Part shown: positions 14,129-22,500 of the stretch, in pieces
Numbering within the stretch: the stretch's first letter is position 1
How the letters are laid out: each line of letters starts with the position of its first letter
Assembly: GCA_964523295.1 (NCBI GenBank)
Contig: CAZGAH010000065.1
Coordinates: 1 to 23,191 of the forward strand
Direction of reading: 5' to 3'
Length of the DNA stretch: 23,191 nt
Source: CAZGAH01 sp964523295
Lineage (GTDB): Bacteria; Desulfobacterota; Desulfovibrionia; Desulfovibrionales; Desulfovibrionaceae
The notes under the pieces: generated by a model
The model's input: only the letters and a program-made list of their open reading frames with translations
Databases searched by the model: none
Told to the model about the DNA's origin: nothing
Program-made: the position numbers and the translations under genes

Positions 14129-15460
14129 ATGGGATACGGCATCAAGGACATTCTGCACAACAAGGCCAGGCAGTTGTTGCATCTGGAAACCGAGCCCGGC
14201 CTGGGGTGTACCGAACCGGCGGCCATCGGGCTCGCGGCCGCGGCTGCGGCTGCGCTGCTCGGGGGGGCGCGCATCGATGCCATTGCCGTGGAAACCGACC
14301 CGAACAGCACCAAGAACGCCATGGGCGTCATCATCCCCAATGCCGGCGGCGGGGCGGGAATCGCACTGGCCGCGGCCATGGGTGCGCTTGCCGGCGACGC
14401 GTCCCGGGGGCTTCAGGTCTTCGCCACGGTGGACGGGGACGGGCTCGACAGGGCCACGGCCTTGCTGGCCGCGGGGGGAGTGCGGACGCAGATTGCCGAA
14501 CAGGCAGACGGGCTCTACGTCAAGGTGTCGGTCGACGCGGCCGGGCGCAGAGCCGAGGCCGTCATTGCCGGGGCACACGATAGCATCGTCTCCCTGACGC
14601 TCGACAACGAGGCCAGGCCCCTGTCCCGCGCCACGGGCAGCGCTCCGGGCGGCAATCACGAGCGCGAGGCGCTCAAGCAATGGCTTGTCGGTCTGACACT
14701 GGCCGAACTCGTGGGCATTCTCGATGATCTCGATGCCGACGATCTGGCCTTTATCAAACACGGACTGACCTTGAACGAGGCGTTGGTCGAGCACGGCCTG
14801 ACCCACGCGCCGGGGCTGGGCGTGGGCAGGACCAAACTCGCCCTGATACGCCAGGGGCTGCTGAAAAAGGATATGGCCCTGTGGGCCGCGCTACGCGCCG
14901 CCGCGGGCATCGACTCGCGCATGGGTGGCGTGCCGCTGCCGGCCATGACGCTGGCCGGGAGCGGCAATCAGGGCATAGCTGCCGGCATCCCGGTTGCGGC
15001 CGCGGCGCACTTCGCCACGCTGGAGGACGAGTCCGTGGTGTTGCGGGCCGTGACCCTGAGCTATCTGGTCACCTGCTCGATAAAGGCCGGCGCCGGACTG
15101 CTCTCGGCCTTGTGCGGCAGCGGCGTCGCCGGAGGCGCTGGCGTGGCCGCGGGCTGTGCCTACCTGTTCGGCGGCGCGTTGGAAAGCATCGGCGGCGCGC
15201 TCAAGAACCACATCGAAAACAGCGCGGCCGTGCTCTGCGACGGCGCCAAGACAAGCTGCGCGCTGAAGGTCGGCGAGCTTGCCGGCTCCGGGGTGACCAG
15301 CGCGCTGCTGGCCCTGCACGGCTGCATCGTGCACCCCATCGATGGCATTATAGACCGCAGCCCCGACGCCACCATGCGCAACCTGGGCCTCATCGCCCGC
15401 CAGGGCCTCCGGGGCGCGGATCCGGTAATCCTGGACATCATGCGCTCCAAGCAGGCCTGA
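14129..15460 (+). CDS. cyuA: L-cysteine desulfidase / UPF0597 family (serine dehydratase alpha-like) Fe-S enzyme
   Basis: The 443-residue product belongs to the family of archaeal CdsB and enterobacterial CyuA (YhaM), which break L-cysteine into pyruvate, ammonia and sulfide using a 4Fe-4S cluster. The cluster cysteines of CdsB (25, 282, 322, 329 in Methanocaldococcus) appear to match Cys27 in LGCTEPAAIGLA, Cys329 in LSALCGSG, and Cys370 and Cys377 in LCDGAKTSCA, with closely matching spacing. Other hallmarks are NAMGVIIPNAGG, GSGNQGIAAGIPV and GGALKNHIENSAA. It is probably cytoplasmic, used for cysteine catabolism or sulfide supply. The start at ATG 14129 has GGAGG 4 nt upstream; the frame is open further 5' but overlaps purH on the other strand. 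The substrate could be another amino acid; family members are poorly characterised. Confidence 0.88.
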   Translation: MGYGIKDILHNKARQLLHLETEPGLGCTEPAAIGLAAAAAAALLGGARIDAIAVETDPNSTKNAMGVIIPNAGGGAGIALAAAMGALAGDASRGLQVFATVDGDGLDRATALLAAGGVRTQIAEQADGLYVKVSVDAAGRRAEAVIAGAHDSIVSLTLDNEARPLSRATGSAPGGNHEREALKQWLVGLTLAELVGILDDLDADDLAFIKHGLTLNEALVEHGLTHAPGLGVGRTKLALIRQGLLKKDMALWAALRAAAGIDSRMGGVPLPAMTLAGSGNQGIAAGIPVAAAAHFATLEDESVVLRAVTLSYLVTCSIKAGAGLLSALCGSGVAGGAGVAAGCAYLFGGALESIGGALKNHIENSAAVLCDGAKTSCALKVGELAGSGVTSALLALHGCIVHPIDGIIDRSPDATMRNLGLIARQGLRGADPVILDIMRSKQA

Positions 15461-15470
15461 AACAGGCCTT
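15453..15470 (+). terminator. Hairpin at the end of the cysteine desulfidase gene
   Basis: AGGCCTG (15453-15459), an AAA loop, and CAGGCCT (15463-15469) form a perfect 7-bp stem overlapping the stop codon. Only TTCCC follows, so it is a weak intrinsic terminator at best. Confidence 0.3.
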
Positions 15471-15751
15471 CCCAGCACGCCCTGCCGGCGCTCTGGTCTT
15501 TGTCGATCCAGAGGTCGTGTCGCTACCGGACGCCGCGTTGTCCTATCCTCCAGACTGGTAAAACAAGTATGCACTGAACGTGGCGAAAATTGTAACTGAC
15601 GAAGTCATGGCAGCAAAATTGTTGGATCGGCAACAAATCGCGTTATCATTACTAAAATATTTAAACAAGCAATAGGGCATCCCTCTGCAACAACTGATTC
15701 AATGATAAGCGCTGCGTCTTAGATCTTGAGTGAACCTTTTTCACCCCTGTC
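15471..15751. other. Intergenic junction between core chromosome and the BREX island
   Basis: No gene is supported. GC-rich sequence continues to about 15560, then composition changes abruptly to AT-rich up to the end of the BREX operon. No tRNA, integrase or obvious direct-repeat attachment site is visible. After the small-gene stop on the minus strand, a short GTGAA/TTCAC hairpin (about 15731-15746) lacks a T-tract, so the operon terminator is unclear. Confidence 0.4.
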
Positions 15752-15961
15752 TCACCCGAATAAAGCACATCCTTGGCGCTTATATTCTTCGATCATTTCT
15801 CGCAGTTCCTCTTCTGTCGTCTCCAAATACTCGGCCATGCAAGTAAGACACATCATCCTCTCAATCTGTCGAGAGATAAGCTTCTTATTGAGTCCAATAT
15901 CATTCTTGGACAGTTTCTTTTTGCCACAATAAACACAGTGGACTTGTCCCACACCACTCAT
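15752..15961 (-). CDS. Small double-CxxC (zinc-ribbon-like) protein at the end of the BREX operon
   Basis: The 69-residue product begins MSGVGQVHCVYCGKKKLSKN. Two CxxC pairs (Cys9/Cys12 and Cys38/Cys41, the latter in RMMCLTCMAEYL) lie 26 residues apart, as in treble-clef or zinc-ribbon folds. A charged helix follows (EYLETTEEELREMIEEYKRQ) and the protein ends CALFG. It is charged and small, with no signal peptide. Its ATG overlaps the brxL stop (ATGA), with GGAG just upstream inside brxL, so translation is probably coupled and the gene belongs to the BREX transcript. Similar small proteins, as I recall, occur as standalone uncharacterised genes in other bacteria, so a defence role is inference from position only. 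It might bind nucleic acid or a BREX component. Confidence 0.82.
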   Translation of the reverse strand: MSGVGQVHCVYCGKKKLSKNDIGLNKKLISRQIERMMCLTCMAEYLETTEEELREMIEEYKRQGCALFG

Positions 15962-17415
15962 TGCTCCACCACGCGCAACGTATATGCTGCTACGTTCTTG
16001 CCCCCGTACTCAAGTGGATCTATTTTCTGCAATTGCTGCCGGATCACCGTACGCATCTGCACGGCAGGACGCAGACAGTATCGTTTGAATTCCCCCTTGT
16101 CGATTCCGTCCGGCTCTGTGACGTGCGGAAACAACAGCTTAAGGTAGGCAGTACACAACCGTAACACAGCTTCCGTGTCGCGGGTGTCAGCCTCATAAGG
16201 ATAATCCACCAACTTTGCGACGACATGCCGATAAAGCAGTGTTTCCGCTGGCTGGCGCAACAGATGCATGATTTCGGAAAAATATTCCGTGTTCAGCGCC
16301 CAACCGTTGATTTTCAGGCTCTCATTCATGCGCGGGATGTCGCGCCCCCGGATAAAGCCATGGAACCTGTCCAATAATGCCGACTCGTGGAAAACTTCCG
16401 GCAGCCTCTGGAACATGTCTCTCGTTTCATCCAGCTCCAATTGCGGGATGTTCCCTAGCAATATGACTCCGGCCCCACCAATGATGCGGTTCTTACCGAC
16501 AGTTATCTCCCCACTTTCCATGTAAGCTTTCAGCCCGCCCTGCATCTCACTTGGGTCGTGAAATTTGATCGACTGGATTTCGTCAAGCGCTACAAAGTCG
16601 TTCGACGCGATTAAACCTGGGCTCTTCCCATTGAGGTCGCCAAACATCTTTGCCCGTGTCAACGTTCCCCCGCTAACGAGCCAGCCGTATTTTCCTACCC
16701 GCCCGAATAGATACGATTTTCCTGTCCCCTTAGGAGCCAGTTCCACCAGATTCAGGCGTGGTTCAATGAATGGTAGCAGGCGCGTCAGCACCGTGTGTTT
16801 CTGTACCCAATCTTCGTATCCCGACGGGTTGTAGTCAATCGCCCCGAGCACAACGTCAATCCACTCTTCGGTAGTAAACCGGCTGCGCGCCTCCCTATAG
16901 GCATCAAGATCAACCGTATACGGACAGAAATTCTTGTACTCTAAGAGAGTGAAACATCCTCGCGGATTCTCGCTGTCTGGGCTGCGGTATCCCAGTTGTA
17001 ACAGTCCCCATCCCCCAGCCGTTTTAACAACTTCTTCTTTAATTCTGTCCCAGACATAATCCTCGATTAACGTCTCAGCATGTCCAAGTCCCAATTCAGG
17101 AACTGCAAATGTGTACTCGTCAGACCGCACATTAAATTGGATTTCAATTTTGGACAGGAACTTCTTCGTGCGCCCCTCACTTCGAGCCGCGTCCTTCAAT
17201 TCCAGCAAATTTTCCCGGCGTGGGATGATATCGTAAATGTATTTTCGTAGTGCCTCCGCATCGTGGATTCTGCCATCAGACTCTGCTTTGCGCTTCAGAA
17301 TCCAATCCCGTAAAAAAGATGGTATTGAGGCCGCCTTGAAGATGGCCACGATATCCGGACACTTAAATACCGTGGTGTCAGGGAATGCCGCCCGCAACTT
17401 TACAATATCAAGCAT
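15958..17415 (-). CDS. brxL: BREX BrxL-like AAA+ ATPase (short form)
   Basis: The 485-residue product has an N-terminal helical region, then an AAA+ core: Walker A in LAPKGTGKSYLFGRVGKYGW (Lys233), GGTLTRAKMFGDLNG, Walker B FVALDEIQS (Asp278-Glu279), a sensor-1-like Asn in ILLGNIPQ, and an arginine-finger-like LLDRFHGFIRGRDIPR (Arg350). This pattern is that of BrxL, the Lon-related protein of BREX systems, which in type 1 is a DNA-binding AAA+ ring required for phage exclusion. Type 1 BrxL proteins are about 670-690 residues with a C-terminal Lon-type S16 domain; here only about 125 residues follow the core and I see no Ser-Lys protease motif, so it is probably ATPase-only. The start at ATG 17415 has AGGA 5 nt upstream, 22 nt after the pglZ stop. 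Confidence 0.85.
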   Translation of the reverse strand: MLDIVKLRAAFPDTTVFKCPDIVAIFKAASIPSFLRDWILKRKAESDGRIHDAEALRKYIYDIIPRRENLLELKDAARSEGRTKKFLSKIEIQFNVRSDEYTFAVPELGLGHAETLIEDYVWDRIKEEVVKTAGGWGLLQLGYRSPDSENPRGCFTLLEYKNFCPYTVDLDAYREARSRFTTEEWIDVVLGAIDYNPSGYEDWVQKHTVLTRLLPFIEPRLNLVELAPKGTGKSYLFGRVGKYGWLVSGGTLTRAKMFGDLNGKSPGLIASNDFVALDEIQSIKFHDPSEMQGGLKAYMESGEITVGKNRIIGGAGVILLGNIPQLELDETRDMFQRLPEVFHESALLDRFHGFIRGRDIPRMNESLKINGWALNTEYFSEIMHLLRQPAETLLYRHVVAKLVDYPYEADTRDTEAVLRLCTAYLKLLFPHVTEPDGIDKGEFKRYCLRPAVQMRTVIRQQLQKIDPLEYGGKNVAAYTLRVVEQ

Positions 17416-17436
17416 GATTGATTGTCCTAATTAAAA

Positions 17437-19545
17437 CTACAGATTAAAATCGTCATTTTCAAGGATCTGCGCACGTCTACCAGCGGTCCCCTCCCTCGGT
17501 ATGAGCTGTCCTGTCCTTGAGAAAACCACAACAGGAACCAATCTCTCCTCCAGTGTCGCCCCACCGTGCAGCTCAAAGCCCTGCCCACCGCCTTTCTTGG
17601 GTAGCCTGTTATACCCCCGCACAACCCAATGCTTGCCATCCAACGTTTCCTCCAGTTCCGACGGGCATTCGCTTTGCGTCGTCCGCGAACGATAACGCCA
17701 GTCAGAAATTTCTACGCCAGCCTCACAGGTAAGTGTCCGTGCAAATCTTGGTTCTGAGTGCCACGCCAACACCGCTAATCGTGAACTCCCGTGGTCTGCT
17801 GTGACAAGTACTCGTTCAAACCGTACCAACCCTTCCTCTACGCGTGGTAGCACCTCACTGCCGATCACATTCAGCGCAGCAGCCAAATTTTCCTCCGCAC
17901 GCCGCGCCTCGTGAGCCTCCGCGCCATTGTGCGCTATGTTGTCAAATCGCTTGATGTCCTGCAACCGACGCTCGACGTCTGGCCAGTAAATTTTGTTGAA
18001 AACTGTCGATGTCGGCAAATGCGCTTCGCCGATTGCAATCGAGTTAACGCCAATATTCTGTTGCCGCGCAAGCGTTACCAACATAGGCATCCACTCCGCG
18101 CCCATCGCGTCGACCACCAGCAACGCACACTTGTTGTCTGATGCATGACGTTGAACCAGCGCGTCCCGGTATTGTATTGAACTTGGATGAACCGCTTGCC
18201 CAGCCTTAATGTAAAACGCCTGAGTCAGTCTGCCAGTCATTTTTAATTCACGGTATTCCTTGAAATACGCTTCAACTGTCTCATCTTCATAAGCAATATC
18301 AGCGTTCATATATGCTGCAACTTCTGGATACACATCTTTTACGGCATTAGATACAATACCGTCCATTCCGCAGCGGCGCAGCAATTCTGCCAACTCCGCG
18401 TCCGTCCCACAATTCAACCAAGGCGCGACTCGCGATGTGGATTCGTCAGCGCAGTGCGCAATGAACTGCCGGATGTCTGCACTGGACCTCCTAACGACCG
18501 CTTGGTGTATAGCACATCTGCGTTCTTCAGCATGCTTACTCACGTTGCCCAGCAGTCTAACAGCGCCATTTATGTACGCAGCACGGAAGTTTTTAATTGT
18601 TACAGCTTCTTGACTTACGACAGTCTCTAAATAGCTTGATTTGGGCGCAATGTGTTTAACTAGCCACAACACAGCCTCTCGTTCTCTACCACTGTGGCCG
18701 TCAAAAACACGCAAAATATCCTTTACAACCTCGCCTTCCGGAAAGAAAAACGTCTTCAACGTTTCTGACAGCGTCTTTCCTGCACCTTCTTTGCCTCGCT
18801 CTAACATCCACCTTAAGGCCTCTTCGGTCAATTGCGCATCTGCCACATCGTAAAACACTTGAGCAAAAATCCGCAGACTCACTATCTGCCGCACCTCAGC
18901 CCTGAGCCCCGCTAATTCCCTCCCTTCTGAGGCTATAACAATCCGTCGGAGAGAGCTGTCGTTCGGATGTTCCTCGGTGTATCGTAAATACCTCTGAAAC
19001 GTGTCACACGCTTCTGGAATGAAGGATGCCAAATCATCTCCAACCAGCGTCACCTCCGTTCGCCCAGCCTCAAACTGAGACGCGGCGTGTTCAGTTTGAA
19101 TTTCAATAAGTTGCTTGCTTTGGCGGTAACGCGGATTGGCGAAAACATCCTTTAGCATTGACCCCGTGTAGTCATCACTCCGCATAAAGCACACGGCATC
19201 TTGCCCAGATGCATCGTCCACCCATTCGCGTAAAGCGATGATCGCAGCCCGTGTATTATCGTATGTCAACAAGGCAAGATAACCAGGCATCCCGAGCAAT
19301 AACAAGGTCTTGCCACTGTCCGCCTGCGTCGTCATCGCATCACGTACCCGTCCAAAAACCTCGTCAGGCATCGGGAGCCACGCGTCTTCCAACACAAGGT
19401 CGCTCAAGCGCAACTCAACGCAACCTCGCTGTTGACAGAACAGGCGCAACTCCGTCCAGCTTTCTCCCGAAGGCACAATCACCACCCGCGCCTTCGCCTC
19501 CGCGAGAGGATTTCGGAGGTATTCGTAGTACTCGTTCAGTGTCAT
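17437..19545 (-). CDS. pglZ: BREX PglZ-type alkaline-phosphatase-superfamily protein
   Basis: The 702-residue product ends in a PglZ domain. Metal-ligand motifs of the alkaline phosphatase superfamily are visible: LLVVDAMGAEW (Asp479), VLVTADHGSS (Asp584-His585) and FELHGGATLEERLVPVVVF (His660). PglZ is the signature component of BREX/Pgl phage-defence systems; phosphodiesterase or phosphatase activity is suggested by the fold and its targets are unknown. The N-terminal 450 residues are mostly helical, with a degenerate hydrophobic segment KTLLLLGMPGYLALL. The start at ATG 19545 lies 4 nt past the brxC stop, with GGAG about 8 nt upstream; a longer form from 19590 would overlap brxC and lacks a ribosome site. 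The operon order brxC-pglZ-brxL, with no methyltransferase between, points to type 4 BREX. Confidence 0.9.
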   Translation of the reverse strand: MTLNEYYEYLRNPLAEAKARVVIVPSGESWTELRLFCQQRGCVELRLSDLVLEDAWLPMPDEVFGRVRDAMTTQADSGKTLLLLGMPGYLALLTYDNTRAAIIALREWVDDASGQDAVCFMRSDDYTGSMLKDVFANPRYRQSKQLIEIQTEHAASQFEAGRTEVTLVGDDLASFIPEACDTFQRYLRYTEEHPNDSSLRRIVIASEGRELAGLRAEVRQIVSLRIFAQVFYDVADAQLTEEALRWMLERGKEGAGKTLSETLKTFFFPEGEVVKDILRVFDGHSGREREAVLWLVKHIAPKSSYLETVVSQEAVTIKNFRAAYINGAVRLLGNVSKHAEERRCAIHQAVVRRSSADIRQFIAHCADESTSRVAPWLNCGTDAELAELLRRCGMDGIVSNAVKDVYPEVAAYMNADIAYEDETVEAYFKEYRELKMTGRLTQAFYIKAGQAVHPSSIQYRDALVQRHASDNKCALLVVDAMGAEWMPMLVTLARQQNIGVNSIAIGEAHLPTSTVFNKIYWPDVERRLQDIKRFDNIAHNGAEAHEARRAEENLAAALNVIGSEVLPRVEEGLVRFERVLVTADHGSSRLAVLAWHSEPRFARTLTCEAGVEISDWRYRSRTTQSECPSELEETLDGKHWVVRGYNRLPKKGGGQGFELHGGATLEERLVPVVVFSRTGQLIPREGTAGRRAQILENDDFNL

Positions 19546-19549
19546 GGCA

Positions 19550-22500
19550 TCACTCCAGCACAGAAAGTCCGGCTTCGGGGATTTGATCAATCAGCTTCAG
19601 TAGCAATATCTTCGCCTCGGCATTGGAAAGCATATTCACCTTTTCTGCAGCCTGCTTTCGCACATGAGAGTCATATCCCTTCTTGACGAATACCTCGACT
19701 GCTTCGCTAAGCCCTCCGTGCGTCAACCATAGGTTCGGTGCCTTACCTAATCTTTTGCACAACCAGTCGCTCAGTTCACCGACACTGAACCCGATTGTCT
19801 GATAACGCGCTGGAAGTACCCGTTTGAGGAACCTTTCCCCCGCCGTAGCCACATTTACAAATGCACCATCTTTTTCAAGTTCATCATGTACTAACTGCAA
19901 ACGTTCCGCTGACACTCTTCCCGGATCAACGACCGCATCGACTACGCTCTTGGCATCGTCCACCGCCAAAACGAATTCAGCGGGCAAAGCGTGTATGCGA
20001 CTCCATTCTTCAGGTGAATTCTCGCCTGTGCGCTCGAACCACAGCGCCACCAACTGTTTGGAAACCAGCGTTCGGCTATACACATCGATAGCATCACGTC
20101 CTTGAGCCTTAAAACTCTGCTCATCGGCTCTTGCCGAATCCGGCGGGAAGGCATTATAAAGCTTCCGGCCTTCGGCAATTGCCATCGGCCAAATCTCTCC
20201 GAAAATTTCCTGCATCGCTTTTAGTTGTCGCGTTAGCGCCACGTCGAAGAACACCTCGCGGATAGCGACTTCTTGCTGATCCAGAATTTCTCCGAAGGCT
20301 TCCACATCCTCACCAGACAACGACGGCCTGCTGAGCAATGCAAAGAAGCGCTGCAACGCCGGGTGTTTCTTTGCCCAGAATTCCGTCGGAACTTTGTTCT
20401 CGCTCAGCACCGCGGTGCGCAAACGGTCCAGCGCGTCCTCGAAGCTCATGTAGCCAGACGAGCCCGCATGCCTGCGGATACGCTCAGTACAAAGCGTCTG
20501 CTGGTAAACTTCTTCCAGGACGGATTCAGCGTCGCCACGTTTCCACAACCAGCCGCTCGTTGCTGCAAAACGGTTCTTAACCGCCCTGCAATAGAGGTGC
20601 GACTGGTCACCCATGCGTTCCGCCGCAGCTTTCAATTCAGGCTTTGTGCCGTCGACATACCGCTGGAATGCCTCTTCAAATGCTACTGGCGTCATATACT
20701 TGGCCATCGCCTCCGCCAACCCCGGCGTCGCCAGGAGAATTTCGCCAACCTCCTTCACCTTGTTGCCGCGAGTCTCTGTGTCTCCTTTGGAACTGATACT
20801 GTTCGCAGCGCACAGCGCATCAATGACTTTGTTCATCGCCTCCGAACACGGCTCGGCTTGGGTACGGATATAATCCGGCAACACCCACAGCGGCACGCGC
20901 TGGGAAATCTGCTCGAGTCGTGTCCTGACCCCGTTCAGCGCCTCCTCTATTGTGCCATCCACAAGCGGACTGTTTCCGAAAATCACACTGCTCTGTTCAA
21001 TGAACGCCTTTTCTGTTTTCGACAAGCGACAAATCAGTTTTTCGTTCCTGATGGCGTTGGCGCCGTTGTCTTTCACCACCGCCTCGATAATTTCCGCCAG
21101 CGCCGCTGCGTCCAGCGGCTTGCTTATCTTACTGTCAGTCCATTGCAGTTTGCGCTGTCCGGTCAACCATGTTTTTAAAACAAAGCCCAACACGAAGGCC
21201 GAATGTGGCGCACATAGCAGCCCAAAAGGAGGGCGTTGTAAATCAATAAATAACTTGCGGATTGAGCATGTGTTTCCCGCTCCCACCGTGTTGTCCAGCC
21301 GTCTCTTGCAACAATCCCGTAGCTGGGTCAGCGGATGGTTCGGATTCGCATCAAACCATGCGTCCTCGCCGGTAACGCCGTTCTTTTGCCACGTAGCCAC
21401 CACGGTCTTCCACGGGCCTGTTTTCGGAAATCTATCGAATTCCATGCCCGCCAGCGCCCAGCTCTGCAAGGCGATGGGGGCCGCAAACGCAGTAATGTTA
21501 AAGCCGGATAGATCGTCAGTATATGCCGCAAACGTCTGTTTTGCATAGCCGGTAAGCCAGTCCTTTTTCAATTGCCCCCACGTCACTTGCTCCACGAAGG
21601 GTTCCCCATTCAGATTTGGTTTGTATACGAGAAGCTTAGCGGCACCCGCAACTTTGGATTGCCACGCGGTCTTGGCGCTGCTGATTTGCGTCTCAAACAC
21701 TCTCTTGCTCGCACTGTCACTTGCCAAAGCGAGTCGAGCGCTGTTTTCTGTGAACATTTCCCATGCGTTTGCGTTATCGCGGCAAAAGCTGACCTCCGGC
21801 AAGGTCACGAACAGCATCCGATGATCTTTGAACTGTTTCGCCAATTCGCTTGCCTTTTCAGGGATGCGTAACTGTTCCTGCTCGTCCCGTGCCAGAATGA
21901 ACTGTACAAGCACTCGGTTCCCTGTCTCACTAAAAGACTCGCGCCTCACGATGCTTGACGCCGAAAGACCGCTGACGCCAGTCGCGCGCACATCAAATCG
22001 ACTACCGTAGTTGACGTTTTTGAATTGTTTAACCAGATCCATCTCGGTGTCTTTCACCACGAGATCGACAAACTTGCCATCCAAAGTCGCTTTTTTCTCC
22101 TCTATATCTTTCGTATTCGAACGGTCACGGAAACGTTCACAACGCCCATTCACAATAGTGAAACAGTGTTTATGTTCCAGATTGCGCAGTATCGCATCAA
22201 CGCCCTGCAAAGCGCCGTCCCCTTCGAAACTTCGTTGGATATTTTCTACAGTCATGCTCAACAGCGGATGCCCCGTTCCTTGCAACTGTTCGATCAAGCC
22301 AAATAGCAGCACAGTTTTGAAGACGCGCCGTTCATCCGGCTGCAGGTCATTTTCGCGTCTAGCATAATCAGCCCGTGCTTCCTGCACGGCTTGCCCCACA
22401 CCCAAATCATCTCGTTCCACGAAATACCGCCACAAATGATCCACCGTCAGGAGTTGATGGTCGGGAACATCAAGCCCGCCTTTCTCAATGAACTTCCTGA

